A DNA stretch of 64,000 bases from an uncultured Muribaculaceae bacterium (GCA_910588035.1 CAJUPY010000003.1:1-64000), one strand, 5' to 3'; shown: positions 26,353-36,366, numbered from the stretch's first letter. Numbers and translations: made by a program. Notes: generated by a model not told the origin, from the sequence alone.

Positions 26353-28644
26353 CTACATCTTCAGGAATGAAGATGTGTTGTCAGAATTGTTGAGTGAACG
26401 GCGGGAGGAACGGAAAATTGAACCGAAGTCGGCAGAGTAGCTGACAGAAAGAACAATCATGTTCCCATTGTTTTTGATATAGCGTTCCCTGTAATATGGG
26501 TTCACGCTTGAATATCCCCATGCGGGATATTGCGTTCCTTTTTGCTCAAACATATACATCCAGCTTGCCTCGAATGTCCAATGCTTGTCGGGCTTGATTT
26601 CAAAACTGAGCGCATCGCCGTTCTCATTTCTGCCAACATGATTTCCGTTCAGATATTTCCCCGGTATCTTACGCCAGTATGAGATTGTATAAGGACCCTT
26701 GTTCCACCACATGGTAAAGCTCGCATTGAAAGAACTCAGATGATGACACCAACCTTTTCCCGTTGTCTCGTAGTGCTCTACTCCCAAGTTGACATTTGCG
26801 CCAAAGCCATATATGTCACTCAGCTTCAAGTTGAGATTCGCTCCTGTCTCCCACGATTTTTTTGCATTGATTGACTGAGACAAGAACATTTTATCTCCGA
26901 GGTAAAACATATCGTTCATGACGAAGTCTCCGACATGGCGGTAAGTCATGAGCAAAGATGCCCGGAATTTTTTGTATTGATAGGAGGGCATCAGCTGATA
27001 CACGAAGTATTTTGAGATTTTCAAATCGGGATTGCCGTTTGAGATCAGATATGGCGATTGTTGTTGTGGATAATCAGTCAGGGCGGAGAGGGTAGGTATG
27101 CCGGGCGCATATTGGAATGCTCCGGAAAGACTCAATTTCTGTGTTGGATTCCACGAAATCTGGGCGGTTGTCAGGTTGCTGATAAAGTGTCGCTTATTCA
27201 GGTCGTTCTTTATCCAATAGAGTTTGGCCCCTGTTGACAAGGAGAGGTAAACTTTGCCGAGTTGTTGTCCCAATCTGGCATAAACGTAATTGTTGTTCTC
27301 GGTCAGAACGGGTTTGTAGTCTGTCGTGAGATATGTGTTTGTGCTGTGTGAGACAGTGTTCTGATATCCGGCCGATAGTGAAGTCTTGTCGCTGAACTGG
27401 TGGATATAGCTTATCTCACTGATCAGAGAGCGGCGGCGGCTGTCGACATCCATGACATATTCCGATGTCGAGCCGTCGCTGAAGACGTACTCGTTGTTAC
27501 GTCGGTAGTCGCTTGAGCTCAATGTTCCGACCACCTGCACTTCCAGTGCGTTCTTGTCGTTGAAATCTTTCTTGAAAAATAAATCGAGAGAGGGTGTCAG
27601 ATCTTTTTCTTTCGAAAAATTTTTGTTCTCATACTCGCCCAGGTAAGAATCAATGGTCTCTGCGAATGCGCGCCTTTTGTTATAACTCGGTGTCATGCGG
27701 AACGTTGCTGAGAACAGCGTGTTCGCGTCGGGACTATAATCATACTTCAAACCGATGTTGTGATAGTGATAGTTGAACGGATTGCGGTCGTGTGTTTCAA
27801 GGTCGACCCGAAAATCATCGCCAACGTAACTTTCAGTGGTATTATCGAACACTTGTTGATAATTGCGCCATGACGGATTGTATGTGAGTGTGAATTGAGA
27901 AGGCCCCTGATGATACGATGCGCGGACATTCCCATCTACAAAAGCCGTATTGACCGCGCTCCGTCCCCAGATGTAGATCTGGCCGCCGTCATTACGTTTT
28001 TTGAGCGTGATGTTCAGGAAACCACTGTTGCCACGGTCGGCATAGCGTGCAGGTGTGATTCTTGAAAATTCGATTTTGGCAATCTCTTTCGGTTGCAGAG
28101 CGTTGAGATCATCAATGCCTGACGGGATACCATTTATGAGAATCACGGGAGTGCCGCCGTCGACCGACAGTGATCTGTTGATCGGATTGGCTTCCAATCC
28201 GGCGAGAGAAAGTTTCTGGAACAGGCTGATGGCGGTTGAAGACGCTTTCACATCTGACTCTGACGGAAAGATGATCGTGCGCCCCTTTGCATCAATCATT
28301 GAGTTAGCTGTTACCCTGACTTCGCCCAGTGTGATGCCTTCTGATAGATAAATGGTTCCAACATTGTCGTTTTTGTCTGATTCGATCACTATTTCAGTGG
28401 CTTTGAATCCTGTCATGGAAATCTCAAGGATCAATTTAGACTTGACGTTGGTTGTAATGCCAAATGTTCCGTTCTCATCTGTGGTAACGCCGTTGATGAA
28501 TTGAGAACCTGACATAAGCCGGCATGTCGCACCGGTGACAGCTGTGGAGTCAATGTCTGAGCGGACTTCTCCTTGAATCGTCCTTGCGGACATCGTGGCT
28601 ATGGAGATGATAATAGCCGCGATCAGAATAGTTGAACGTGTCAT
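26353..28644 (-). CDS. Outer-membrane beta-barrel protein, TonB-receptor-like
   Basis: 763 residues from the ATG at 28644. The frame is open further upstream into the neighbouring hydrolase gene, but only this start gives a signal peptide (STILIAAIIISIATMSA). A carboxypeptidase-regulatory-like domain (about 22-105) is followed by a plug-like domain (about 115-220, VDGGTPVILINGIPSG) and a long beta-barrel with alternating aromatic strands. The last residues are Phe-Leu-Lys-Met rather than a terminal aromatic. It resembles the SusC-unlike family of outer-membrane beta-barrel receptors. It is the last gene of the dnaN operon. No SusD partner or ligand clue is present. Confidence 0.82.
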   Translation of the reverse strand: MTRSTILIAAIIISIATMSARTIQGEVRSDIDSTAVTGATCRLMSGSQFINGVTTDENGTFGITTNVKSKLILEISMTGFKATEIVIESDKNDNVGTIYLSEGITLGEVRVTANSMIDAKGRTIIFPSESDVKASSTAISLFQKLSLAGLEANPINRSLSVDGGTPVILINGIPSGIDDLNALQPKEIAKIEFSRITPARYADRGNSGFLNITLKKRNDGGQIYIWGRSAVNTAFVDGNVRASYHQGPSQFTLTYNPSWRNYQQVFDNTTESYVGDDFRVDLETHDRNPFNYHYHNIGLKYDYSPDANTLFSATFRMTPSYNKRRAFAETIDSYLGEYENKNFSKEKDLTPSLDLFFKKDFNDKNALEVQVVGTLSSSDYRRNNEYVFSDGSTSEYVMDVDSRRRSLISEISYIHQFSDKTSLSAGYQNTVSHSTNTYLTTDYKPVLTENNNYVYARLGQQLGKVYLSLSTGAKLYWIKNDLNKRHFISNLTTAQISWNPTQKLSLSGAFQYAPGIPTLSALTDYPQQQSPYLISNGNPDLKISKYFVYQLMPSYQYKKFRASLLMTYRHVGDFVMNDMFYLGDKMFLSQSINAKKSWETGANLNLKLSDIYGFGANVNLGVEHYETTGKGWCHHLSSFNASFTMWWNKGPYTISYWRKIPGKYLNGNHVGRNENGDALSFEIKPDKHWTFEASWMYMFEQKGTQYPAWGYSSVNPYYRERYIKNNGNMIVLSVSYSADFGSIFRSSRRSLNNSDNTSSFLKM

Positions 28645-28672
28645 GATGTTTCGGTTTCGGTCTTTGATGATG

Positions 28673-29701
28673 TCAGGGAGTCTCATTGTTCCGGCTGTTT
28701 CTGTCGAGCCAGTTGAAAATCGTATCGTAGACAGCCTCGCGAACTTCGGGTCTGGAAAGGACAAGGTCATGGAGACCATCCTCGACTGTGGCTTCTGTGA
28801 CGGCCGGACTGAGGTTCCACCCCCTGCGGGCGATGTCGTTGACATCAAGGACACCGTCGGCCCGGTTATGCTCTTCATTCCATTCAGAGCCGTCGACCGA
28901 CCGTGCCGAATGCATCACGAGAACGGGTAGCCCGATAGGCATGACCATGGCGTTGAGGTTGCATTGGGCATTGTTGACCGCATTGATCCAACCTGCCGTC
29001 ACGTCGGGCGATTTACGGAGCTTGAGCGACGTGTCATAGCTCCATTCGCCGTGTTCACCCTTCAGCAGGCTTTCTGAATAGGCGGTGCCGCCGGGCTGTT
29101 TTATCTTGAAATCGGGAAAGATGCTGCCTATGGTGCTTACGATCGGAACTCCGATGTTTTCGTTGAACTTAGACAGGTTCCAGTCGAGAAACGGACTGTT
29201 TAGAATCAGGCATCTGACCATCGGATTGTGGGTTAGTGCCATGTAATAAGAAGTTACCAGACCACCGGTCGAGTGTCCGACAAGAATGACATCGTCTATG
29301 CCGCTCCCGGCAATGATTGAGAACGCCGAGTCGAGATCGGCGAAATATTCTTTGAAATTCCTGACTTCGAACATGCGCTGACCCTTGCGGTAGGAACGGC
29401 CATATTTTCTCAGGTCGACGGCATAGAACGCATATCCGCGTTCGACAAAACGGTCGCCCATTTCTGTCTGGAAAAAATAATCGTTGAAACCGTGTATGTA
29501 GAGCACGGCTGTCGAAGCAGCCGAGGCAGGCAGTTTTCTGATTACTGTCGAGACGACATCGCCTGAATAATCACGCGGCTGAATGATTGTCGCCGTTTCA
29601 TAGCCACACAGTCCGGTGAGGCTGTCGGCTGCCCATTTGTGCGCTTCACAGCCTAAGACGCAGACTGTGACGACAAGTGATAGTAGAAATTGTCGTATCA
29701 T
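28673..29701 (-). CDS. Lipoprotein alpha/beta hydrolase (lysophospholipase-like)
   Basis: 342 residues. The N-terminus MIRQFLLSLVVTVCVLGC ends in a lipobox-like VLGC, so it is probably a lipoprotein. The fold has the oxyanion segment YIHGFNDYFF and the nucleophile elbow GHSTGG. Asp and His candidates are further on, with GLHDL near the C-terminus. Families of this type hydrolyse monoacylglycerols or lysophospholipids. The gene ends 28 bases before the OMP start and follows rlmB by 36 bases, so the three are likely cotranscribed. Confidence 0.8.
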   Translation of the reverse strand: MIRQFLLSLVVTVCVLGCEAHKWAADSLTGLCGYETATIIQPRDYSGDVVSTVIRKLPASAASTAVLYIHGFNDYFFQTEMGDRFVERGYAFYAVDLRKYGRSYRKGQRMFEVRNFKEYFADLDSAFSIIAGSGIDDVILVGHSTGGLVTSYYMALTHNPMVRCLILNSPFLDWNLSKFNENIGVPIVSTIGSIFPDFKIKQPGGTAYSESLLKGEHGEWSYDTSLKLRKSPDVTAGWINAVNNAQCNLNAMVMPIGLPVLVMHSARSVDGSEWNEEHNRADGVLDVNDIARRGWNLSPAVTEATVEDGLHDLVLSRPEVREAVYDTIFNWLDRNSRNNETP

Positions 29702-29737
29702 TTTTTTTCAATTGTTGGGGCTGCCGTAACCCGGCTG

Positions 29738-30493
29738 TCAGATAACCTCCATGTCGGCGTTGAGACGCTGGCGCACGGCTTCAAAAATCATAACGCCGGC
29801 AGCGACAGAAACGTTCAGAGACCCGATGTTGCCGAACTGGGGTATGGAGACGAGCCGGTCACACTGTCTCAACACCTCATCCGAGATACCGGTGTCTTCC
29901 GATCCCATCACAATGGCGACGGGAACCGTATAGTCGGCCCTGGTGTAGTTCTCCGCTCCTTTTTCTGACGCAGCTATGACGGTGTAGCCGTTGTCTTTCA
30001 AAAATTTGACCGCGCCAAGCGTTGAACGCTCACGGCATACAGGAAGATAGTGCAGAGCCCCTGCCGAAGTTTTAACCGCATCGCCGTTGACGGTGACACT
30101 GTCGTGGTCGGGTATGACTATGGCGTCAGCTCCCGCACATTCACATGTCCGTGCTATCGCTCCGAAATTGCGGACGTCGGTGATGCCGTCAAGAACGACG
30201 ATCATCGGCAGGCGTCCCTCTTCGTAGAGTTGCGGAACGAGATACTCGAGTCTGTTGTATGTCACGGCCGACAGCAGTGCGACAACTCCCTGGTGGTTCT
30301 TGCGCGTGATTTTATTGATTCGTTCGACCGGCACGCGGCGGACGACGATGCCATAACGGCGCGTGAGGGCGAGAAGCTCCGTGGCAAGATCTCCTTCAAG
30401 GTCTTTTCTGACAAGAAGACGGTCAATGTCGCGGCCGGCTTCGATTGCTTCCATGACGGCTCTGATGCCGAAGATATATTCGTTTCGTTCCAT
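29738..30493 (-). CDS. rlmB: 23S rRNA 2'-O-ribose methyltransferase (SpoU family)
   Basis: 251 residues from the ATG at 30493. A longer reading begins inside recN and lacks support. The N-terminal substrate-binding domain (EYIFGIRAVMEAIEAG) precedes the SPOUT knot with LDGITDVRNFGAIARTCECAGA, IVMGSEDTGIS and the C-terminal knot IGSLNVSVAAGVMIFEA. RlmB methylates G2251 of 23S rRNA in E. coli; other members act on tRNA. It begins four bases after the recN stop. Confidence 0.88.
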   Translation of the reverse strand: MERNEYIFGIRAVMEAIEAGRDIDRLLVRKDLEGDLATELLALTRRYGIVVRRVPVERINKITRKNHQGVVALLSAVTYNRLEYLVPQLYEEGRLPMIVVLDGITDVRNFGAIARTCECAGADAIVIPDHDSVTVNGDAVKTSAGALHYLPVCRERSTLGAVKFLKDNGYTVIAASEKGAENYTRADYTVPVAIVMGSEDTGISDEVLRQCDRLVSIPQFGNIGSLNVSVAAGVMIFEAVRQRLNADMEVI

Positions 30494-30497
30494 AGTG

Positions 30498-32162
30498 CTA
30501 TTTATTGCTCTCGAGCAGCGAACGCGCATTGGCACGTGCGGCATCATCAACTGACGAACCGCTCAACATGACGGCGAGTTCATCAATCCGTTCCTCTGCT
30601 CCGAGGGTTTTTATGTGGGTGTTGGTTGTGGTTTCTGTGTCTTCTTTGAAAACTTTGAAATGGGCGTCGCCCTTGGCCGCCACCTGGGGCAGGTGGGTGA
30701 TCGCGATGACCTGAATGTTGCGTGAGATCAGTTGCATCAGGTCACCCATGCGGTTGGCGACATCGCCCGATACACCTGTGTCGACTTCGTCAAAGATGAT
30801 TGACGGGAGTTCCATTTTGTCGGCTACGATCGATTTTATTGACAACATCAGTCGCGAGATCTCGCCTCCCGAAGCGGTCTTTCCTACAGGCAGAGGTTCC
30901 TGGTTTTTGTTGAATGAGAAGAAAAATTCGACATTGTCGATGCCTGTGACGCTCATTTCGGCAGGCGTGACATCGACTCTGACATTGAGATTTTTCATGC
31001 CTAACGGAATGGCACGCTCTCTGAGCATCTCTGCAAACCTCGAGGCTTCTTCTTTGCGTGCGGACGAAATCTCACGCGCGGTCTCCATTGCGTGTGCCTT
31101 TGCCTGCCGTGCTTTCTGCTGATATTCTTTCAGCATCTCGTCGGCGTTGTCAATGCGGGTCAGACGGCTACGCAGGTTTTCGGCAAGCTCGATGAGTTGC
31201 TCTACGCTTTCGACATGGTGACGGCGTTCGAGGTCATATATGTCATTCAGGCGGTTTTCGATCTGCTCAAGCTGAAGAGGGTCAGCGTTGAGGTTCCGGT
31301 CGTAGTCGGCAAATGTCTCAGCTATATCCTGTAACTCCACTCTCACCGCCTCGATACGCTCCCCGAGGCTGTCGGCTTCTTCTACCACGCCCGAGATGCG
31401 GGCTACGGCTGCCGCCGCATCTTTAATCAGCGACAGCGCCGACGGCGAATCATCGTCGAGTGCGTCTACGACAGCTCTGAGCGACTCTTTCACATCGGTC
31501 ATGTTTGCCATCAGCTCCCGTTCGCGCTCAAGATCTTCCTGCTCGCCGGCTATCGGTTTAAGGTTGTCGATCTGTGCGAGCTGATAGCGCATGAACTCTT
31601 CGTCGGCGTTGGCTTTCTCGATTTCACGCTTCAGCATCACATAGTCTTTAACCGCCTTGCGATAGGCGTCGAAACGGACGGCATATTCCTTCATGCGGCT
31701 CTCGTTCAGTGCCAGAACGTCGATTATCTGAAGCTGATAGGGCGGCGAGGCCAGAAGCAGGTTCTGGTGTTGGGAGTGGATGTCGACGAGTTTCAACGCC
31801 ACCGATTTCAGTTGGTCGAGATTGACCGGTGAGTCGTTGATGAAAGCGCGTGAACGTCCCGTCGGGGCGATCTCGCGGCGTAGCAGACACGACGTGTCGT
31901 CCCACTCTATCTCGTTTTCAAGACAAAATTGCTTGAGATCTTCACGACCGTCTACCGAAAACTCGGCCTCGACCACCGCTTTGCGGCTTGAATCCCGCAA
32001 TACGCGGGTCTCGGCGCGTCCACCCAGAAGAAGCGACATTGCTCCGAGTATGATTGACTTTCCGGCACCGGTCTCGCCCGTGATTATGTTGAATCCGCGG
32101 TCAAAAACGATGTCTACGTTGTCGATCAACGCGTAGTTCGATATGTGAATGTTCTCGATCAT
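30498..32162 (-). CDS. recN: DNA repair protein RecN
   Basis: 554 residues, the usual RecN size. Walker A GETGAGKS is at 29-36. A long coiled-coil centre (about 150-350) carries the two arms, and the C-terminal ABC part has the signature SGGEISRLML, the Walker B IIFDEVDTGVSG and the H-loop AITHLPQVA. SMC-like ATPase acting at double-strand breaks. Its start codon overlaps the DUF4835 stop as ATGA. Confidence 0.96.
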   Translation of the reverse strand: MIENIHISNYALIDNVDIVFDRGFNIITGETGAGKSIILGAMSLLLGGRAETRVLRDSSRKAVVEAEFSVDGREDLKQFCLENEIEWDDTSCLLRREIAPTGRSRAFINDSPVNLDQLKSVALKLVDIHSQHQNLLLASPPYQLQIIDVLALNESRMKEYAVRFDAYRKAVKDYVMLKREIEKANADEEFMRYQLAQIDNLKPIAGEQEDLERERELMANMTDVKESLRAVVDALDDDSPSALSLIKDAAAAVARISGVVEEADSLGERIEAVRVELQDIAETFADYDRNLNADPLQLEQIENRLNDIYDLERRHHVESVEQLIELAENLRSRLTRIDNADEMLKEYQQKARQAKAHAMETAREISSARKEEASRFAEMLRERAIPLGMKNLNVRVDVTPAEMSVTGIDNVEFFFSFNKNQEPLPVGKTASGGEISRLMLSIKSIVADKMELPSIIFDEVDTGVSGDVANRMGDLMQLISRNIQVIAITHLPQVAAKGDAHFKVFKEDTETTTNTHIKTLGAEERIDELAVMLSGSSVDDAARANARSLLESNK

Positions 32163-33067
32163 TGTTCGTTCTTACCTTCTTTTATCATGTTTATGCGCGA
32201 CATATCGGTCGGATATATAGGTGACAGAAGTTCATATATATGTTTCCGTTCGTCGGCCGTGCCTTTTGTGTAGATGTTGACAAGCTCGTCGAGTTTCGCA
32301 TCCTTGAACATCGACAGAGCCACCGACATCGGGTTGGCACTGTATACTTTTTCGAGATTGTCGAGTGTCGAGGTTATGCGTTGGCGTCCTTTGTCGGGTG
32401 TGACCGACATTTCGTCGAGTCCGGTGCGGTGATACTCATAAATCAGGTCGCGTATGACGGAAGTCGAGTTGTCGGTGAAAGCAGACAGAACGGCGCTTCG
32501 GTTTTTTGTGTCTTCAAAAGCTTTCCAACCGGTCTCGCCCGATGACTGGGCCATTTGAACAATGCTCTCGAGACGGTCGAAATAGGGTTGGCCGCCACGG
32601 GGCGAGAATGAATCGAAGTCGATTGCCAGTATCAGGTAGGCGTAGAAATTGAGTATGGCCGTCAGTTGGCTCTCCATGTTGTTGACAGAAAAAATCAGCG
32701 GCTCGTTTTCCTGATAGGTGAACTCTATTTTCTGATCCTTGAAATTTATCAGTGTCGTGGTGTAGCTGCTGTTGTAGACCGGGCGTGTCGACTGAATCTG
32801 CAAGTCGCCGGTAAATGTGTTGTCGTTGTACTCCTTTATCGTCAGAAACAGACGGCAGTCGATTTTCTCGTTAGTCGAAAATTGGGCGTTCGAGAAATGG
32901 GTGGTGTTCATGTAGTCGTTGATCGCAGTCTGCAGTGTTTCGAAAACCGACCTGTTGGTGGCCTGCACCTGATCGGCATTGATCTCGACTGAGCAGTTGA
33001 GTTCCTGACCGTAGGCTGTAAACGACAACAGCGTCATGACTATGATCAACAGCGTCTTATGCCTCAT
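32159..33067 (-). CDS. DUF4835 family secreted/periplasmic protein
   Basis: 302 residues from the ATG at 33067; a TTG two codons earlier is less likely. A signal peptide (LLIIVMTLLSFTAYGQ) precedes a beta-rich N-terminal half and a helical C-terminal half. Members are found in Bacteroidota between coaBC and recN, as here, and some relatives are linked to type 9 secretion. The molecular role is not established. The 11-base overlap with coaBC and the ATGA overlap with recN show a single transcript. Confidence 0.85.
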   Translation of the reverse strand: MRHKTLLIIVMTLLSFTAYGQELNCSVEINADQVQATNRSVFETLQTAINDYMNTTHFSNAQFSTNEKIDCRLFLTIKEYNDNTFTGDLQIQSTRPVYNSSYTTTLINFKDQKIEFTYQENEPLIFSVNNMESQLTAILNFYAYLILAIDFDSFSPRGGQPYFDRLESIVQMAQSSGETGWKAFEDTKNRSAVLSAFTDNSTSVIRDLIYEYHRTGLDEMSVTPDKGRQRITSTLDNLEKVYSANPMSVALSMFKDAKLDELVNIYTKGTADERKHIYELLSPIYPTDMSRINMIKEGKNEQ

Positions 33068-34262
33068 GTTCAAAAGCTGTGATTGAGTCTATGATTTCTT
33101 TTGCTACATCGCTTTTTGACATCAGTGGCAACGGGCGTGTCTGACCGTCGGCACAGAAAATGGTAACCTTGTTGGTGTCGGTTCCGAAACCGGCTCCTTT
33201 GTCACGCAATGAATTCAGCACGATTATGTCGAAGTTTTTCCGCTCCATTTTGCCGATCGCGTTTATTTGCTCGTCATCGGTTTCGAGTGCGAAGCCGACC
33301 AGAATCTGACCTTCGCGTTTAGTCTGGCCAAGTGCAGCCGCGATGTCGCGGTTCTTGCGAAGATGTATGACCGGCACTTCGTCGCGTTCACGCTTGATCT
33401 TCGAGGTCGCTACGGTCTCGGGTGCATAGTCGGCTACAGCCGCGCACATGACAGCGCAATCGGTCGAAGGCCATAGATCGACGCATTGACGATACATCTC
33501 AGAGGCTGATTCGACTTTGATCAGGTTGATTGACCTATTGGTGACGCTCAGGCTTACCGGCCCGCTGATCAACGTCACTTCTGCTCCACGGCGCGCAGCC
33601 TCCTCGGCAATGGCATATCCCATTTTCCCCGATGAGTAGTTGCCGATGAATCTCACCGGATCAATTCGTTCGTAGGTCGGGCCGGCCGTGATCATGATGC
33701 GTTGGCCGGCGAGATCTTTGGGTGCGAAGAAATCGCTGATGACGCGTGCGATATTCTCCGGTTCTTCCATGCGGCCCTTGCCGATTAGATGACTTGCAAG
33801 CTCACCTTCTGCCGGCTCGATTATCATGTTGCCATAGCTCCTTAGCAGTTCGAGATTGCGTGTGGTTGAAGGATGACGCATCATGTCGAGATCCATTGCC
33901 GGAGCAATGAACACCGGGGCTTTGGCCGACAGATAGGTTGTCACAAGCATGTTGTCGGCGACACCGTTGGCCATTTTTGCAATGGTCGATGCTGTCGCCG
34001 GGGCGATGACCATGACATCGGCCCACAGACCGAGGTCGACATGGCTGTTCCACTGTCCGGTGTTGGCGGTGAAAAATTCGCTGATGACGGGCTTGCCGCT
34101 TAGTGTTGAGAATGTCAGCGGACAAACGAATTCTTTGGCCGACGGAGTCATGATGACCTGGACTTCAGCCCCCGCCTTTACCAAAAGCCTGACGAGCGTA
34201 GCTGTCTTGTAGGCTGCGATGCCGCCTGTGACTCCGACTATGATGTGCTTCCCTTTGAGCAT
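33057..34262 (-). CDS. coaBC: Bifunctional phosphopantothenoylcysteine synthetase/decarboxylase
   Basis: 401 residues. The N-terminal flavoprotein decarboxylase (CoaC) has IVGVTGGIAAYKT, NSHVDLGLWADVMVIAPATA with the active His, and PAMDLDMM. The C-terminal CoaB part begins near residue 185 with ITAGPTYERIDPVRFIGNYS. It makes 4'-phosphopantetheine from phosphopantothenate, cysteine and CTP on the way to coenzyme A. Confidence 0.96.
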   Translation of the reverse strand: MLKGKHIIVGVTGGIAAYKTATLVRLLVKAGAEVQVIMTPSAKEFVCPLTFSTLSGKPVISEFFTANTGQWNSHVDLGLWADVMVIAPATASTIAKMANGVADNMLVTTYLSAKAPVFIAPAMDLDMMRHPSTTRNLELLRSYGNMIIEPAEGELASHLIGKGRMEEPENIARVISDFFAPKDLAGQRIMITAGPTYERIDPVRFIGNYSSGKMGYAIAEEAARRGAEVTLISGPVSLSVTNRSINLIKVESASEMYRQCVDLWPSTDCAVMCAAVADYAPETVATSKIKRERDEVPVIHLRKNRDIAAALGQTKREGQILVGFALETDDEQINAIGKMERKNFDIIVLNSLRDKGAGFGTDTNKVTIFCADGQTRPLPLMSKSDVAKEIIDSITAFEHEA

Positions 34263-34277
34263 TTTTACTGAATAGGG

Positions 34278-35039
34278 TCAGAGTTGACCGAGTTTAAGTT
34301 TAGTGAACATTCGTTTGGTGTCGCGTGTGAAGTCGCCCTGCATGATCCATCCGTAATATCCCGGATCTTCGTTCAGAACCTTCCGGGCCGGCATGCCTTT
34401 ATATTTTCCGAAGTTGATCAGAATGTTTCCTTTCTCATCTCTGACAAGGCGTCCTGCAAGATCCACGTTGTTGCTCTGCGACGAAAACTCAGAGAGTTTT
34501 GCGATGTCGTTGGGAAGATCGTCATATCGGTCGAGCTGTGCCATCAACACCTCGTATGTCGCTCTGGTGTCGGCATTGGCCGAGTGGGCGTTCTCGATCT
34601 CTTTGCCGCAATAGAATCGGTAGGCTGCTACCAGAGTGCGCTGCTCTTTCTTGTGGAATATGTTCTGGACATCGACGAAGCGGGCGCGGGTGAAGTCAAA
34701 ATCGACCTCGGCACGTGCAAATTCCTCTGCCAGCATCGGAACGTCAAAACGGTTTGAGTTAAATCCGGCAATGTCACAACCCGCAAACTCTCTGGCAAGC
34801 ATTGGTGCGATCATTCTGAACGGCTTTTTGTCGGCGACATCAGCATCGGTGATATGGTGAACGGCCGTCGATTCTGCCGGTATGGGCATTTCGGGGTTCA
34901 CGCGATATTCGGCCGAGGTTTCCGTTCCGTCGGGTTTTACTTTTATATATGAGATCTCGATGATGCGGTCGCGGGAAATGTTGACCCCGGTTGTCTCGAG
35001 GTCGAAAAAAATTATAGGTTTCCTGAGATTAAGTTTCAT
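34278..35039 (-). CDS. DnaQ-like DEDDh 3'-5' exonuclease with DUF3820-like tail
   Basis: 253 residues. The DEDDh motif set is visible: FFDLETTG (D12, E14), NSNRFDVPML and HSANADTRAT with the terminal His and Asp. The C-terminal segment FGKYKGMPARKVLNEDPGYYGW is a DUF3820-like domain often fused to such nucleases. It may act as a proofreading or RNA/DNA-trimming exonuclease; its place 4 bases after dnaN suggests a DNA role. Confidence 0.9.
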   Translation of the reverse strand: MKLNLRKPIIFFDLETTGVNISRDRIIEISYIKVKPDGTETSAEYRVNPEMPIPAESTAVHHITDADVADKKPFRMIAPMLAREFAGCDIAGFNSNRFDVPMLAEEFARAEVDFDFTRARFVDVQNIFHKKEQRTLVAAYRFYCGKEIENAHSANADTRATYEVLMAQLDRYDDLPNDIAKLSEFSSQSNNVDLAGRLVRDEKGNILINFGKYKGMPARKVLNEDPGYYGWIMQGDFTRDTKRMFTKLKLGQL

Positions 35040-35043
35040 TTTC

Positions 35044-36171
35044 TTAGAAATCTTGTACGGTCATCGGCATCAGTAGCATCAGCAGCTCGCTGTTCTCCTT
35101 GTTTTCAGATGGAAGGAACACTCCTGGACGCGAGGGGTCTGAAAGTTTGATGACGATCTCCTCGGTCGACAGCGTGTTGAAAATCTCGATCAGATAAGGA
35201 GCGGAGAATCCTATGATCATCTCGTTGCCTGTGAAGTCGCAGGGAAGAGTCTCGACAGCCGACGTGCAGAAGTTGTTGTCTTGCGCTTTCATGACAAGAT
35301 TTGTCGATGAAAGCTTGAATTTCACAAGCCCGTGGCCCGGGTCCACAAATACGCCGACGCGGCGAACGGCATTGAGGAATTTCTGACGGTCGATTGTCAG
35401 TGCATAGGGGTTGTTTGTCGGAATGACGCGGTTATAGTCGGGGAAATTTCCTTTGATGAACCGGCAGTTGAAAGTGAATGTCGGCGATGAGAACGTCGCG
35501 CTCTTCGGGTCGAGGTCAAGGTGTATGTTCTCTTCTTTCGCAAAAACGTTCTTGATCACATTGGCCGGTTTTACAGGCAGAATGAACGATCCCTCGACTC
35601 CGGGCTGTGAGAGCCAGTTGCGATATTTGACAAGTTTACGGGTGTCGGTCGAGACAAAGGTGATCGCATCGGGTTTGATATCCCACAGAATACCCATCAT
35701 CTGGGGGCGAACTGCGTCGGTTCCGACTGCAAACAGGGTGTTGTCGATGCCGGATAGAATCTGGGCGGTCGGACAGTCAAACGACAGCATGTTCTCGGGC
35801 AACGATGCTTCGATTGTTGTAGGATATTCCTCTCCTCTGACTCCCATGAAATCAAATTTGCCTCCCGGATAGGTTATGGTTATGGCAAGATTGTCATCGA
35901 TCTCGAAAGTGATGCCCAGATCGGGAAGTTCCTTTAGCAGGTCTACCAGACGGTGTGCGTCGACACAGAAACGGCCTTCTCCTTCAGGTTCCTCCACCGT
36001 CAGCTTGGCTGTCAATGTATTTTCGAGGTCTGATGCGCTGATTGTCAATGTGTTGTCTTCCAGCTCAAAGAGGAAGTCATTGAGAATTGTCATCGCGTTT
36101 TTTGAGTTTATGACCTTTGAAACAGCAGAGACGTAGCTGTAGAGTGTCTTGCTTGGAACGTTGAATTTCAT
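35044..36171 (-). CDS. dnaN: DNA polymerase III beta sliding clamp
   Basis: 375 residues in three clamp domains. It opens with FNVPSKTLYSYVSAVSKVIN and ends in LLMLLMPMTVQDF, close to the normal clamp C-terminus. It is the first gene of the 26353-36171 operon. Unlike many bacteria, dnaA and recF are not beside it, as is usual in Bacteroidota. Confidence 0.96.
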   Translation of the reverse strand: MKFNVPSKTLYSYVSAVSKVINSKNAMTILNDFLFELEDNTLTISASDLENTLTAKLTVEEPEGEGRFCVDAHRLVDLLKELPDLGITFEIDDNLAITITYPGGKFDFMGVRGEEYPTTIEASLPENMLSFDCPTAQILSGIDNTLFAVGTDAVRPQMMGILWDIKPDAITFVSTDTRKLVKYRNWLSQPGVEGSFILPVKPANVIKNVFAKEENIHLDLDPKSATFSSPTFTFNCRFIKGNFPDYNRVIPTNNPYALTIDRQKFLNAVRRVGVFVDPGHGLVKFKLSSTNLVMKAQDNNFCTSAVETLPCDFTGNEMIIGFSAPYLIEIFNTLSTEEIVIKLSDPSRPGVFLPSENKENSELLMLLMPMTVQDF

Positions 36172-36224
36172 GACTGACTGTATGTTTTGTGTTTGATTAA
36201 TCTTTTTTGTTTGAATGTAATAGG

Positions 36225-36232
36225 CAAAAATA
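36225..36232 (-). promoter_or_regulatory. -7 box of the dnaN operon
   Basis: TATTTTTG on the minus strand, 53 bases before the dnaN ATG, fits TAnnTTTG. No clear -33 TTTG is seen. Confidence 0.6.
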
Positions 36233-36301
36233 CGATATTTTTTTGACTTATCACGAAATTGACAGTTAAAAATTGTGGTTTCTGTCGCTGTCGGATAAAG
36301 T

Positions 36302-36344
36302 AAAAAACAGAGCCACTTCCGCTAAAGCGGGGATGGCTCTGTTC
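36302..36344 (-). terminator. Terminator after efp
   Basis: ACAGAGCCA pairs with TGGCTCTGT around an inner CCGC/GCGG hairpin. On the minus strand the stem runs into six Us. It lies 23 bases beyond the efp stop. Confidence 0.8.
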
Positions 36345-36366
36345 TTTATGTTGTTCTCGTAAGACG

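Noticed and set aside
28645-28878. N-terminal extension of the outer-membrane barrel protein
   Set aside because: It lies within the hydrolase gene, and the ATG at 28644 gives a normal signal peptide.
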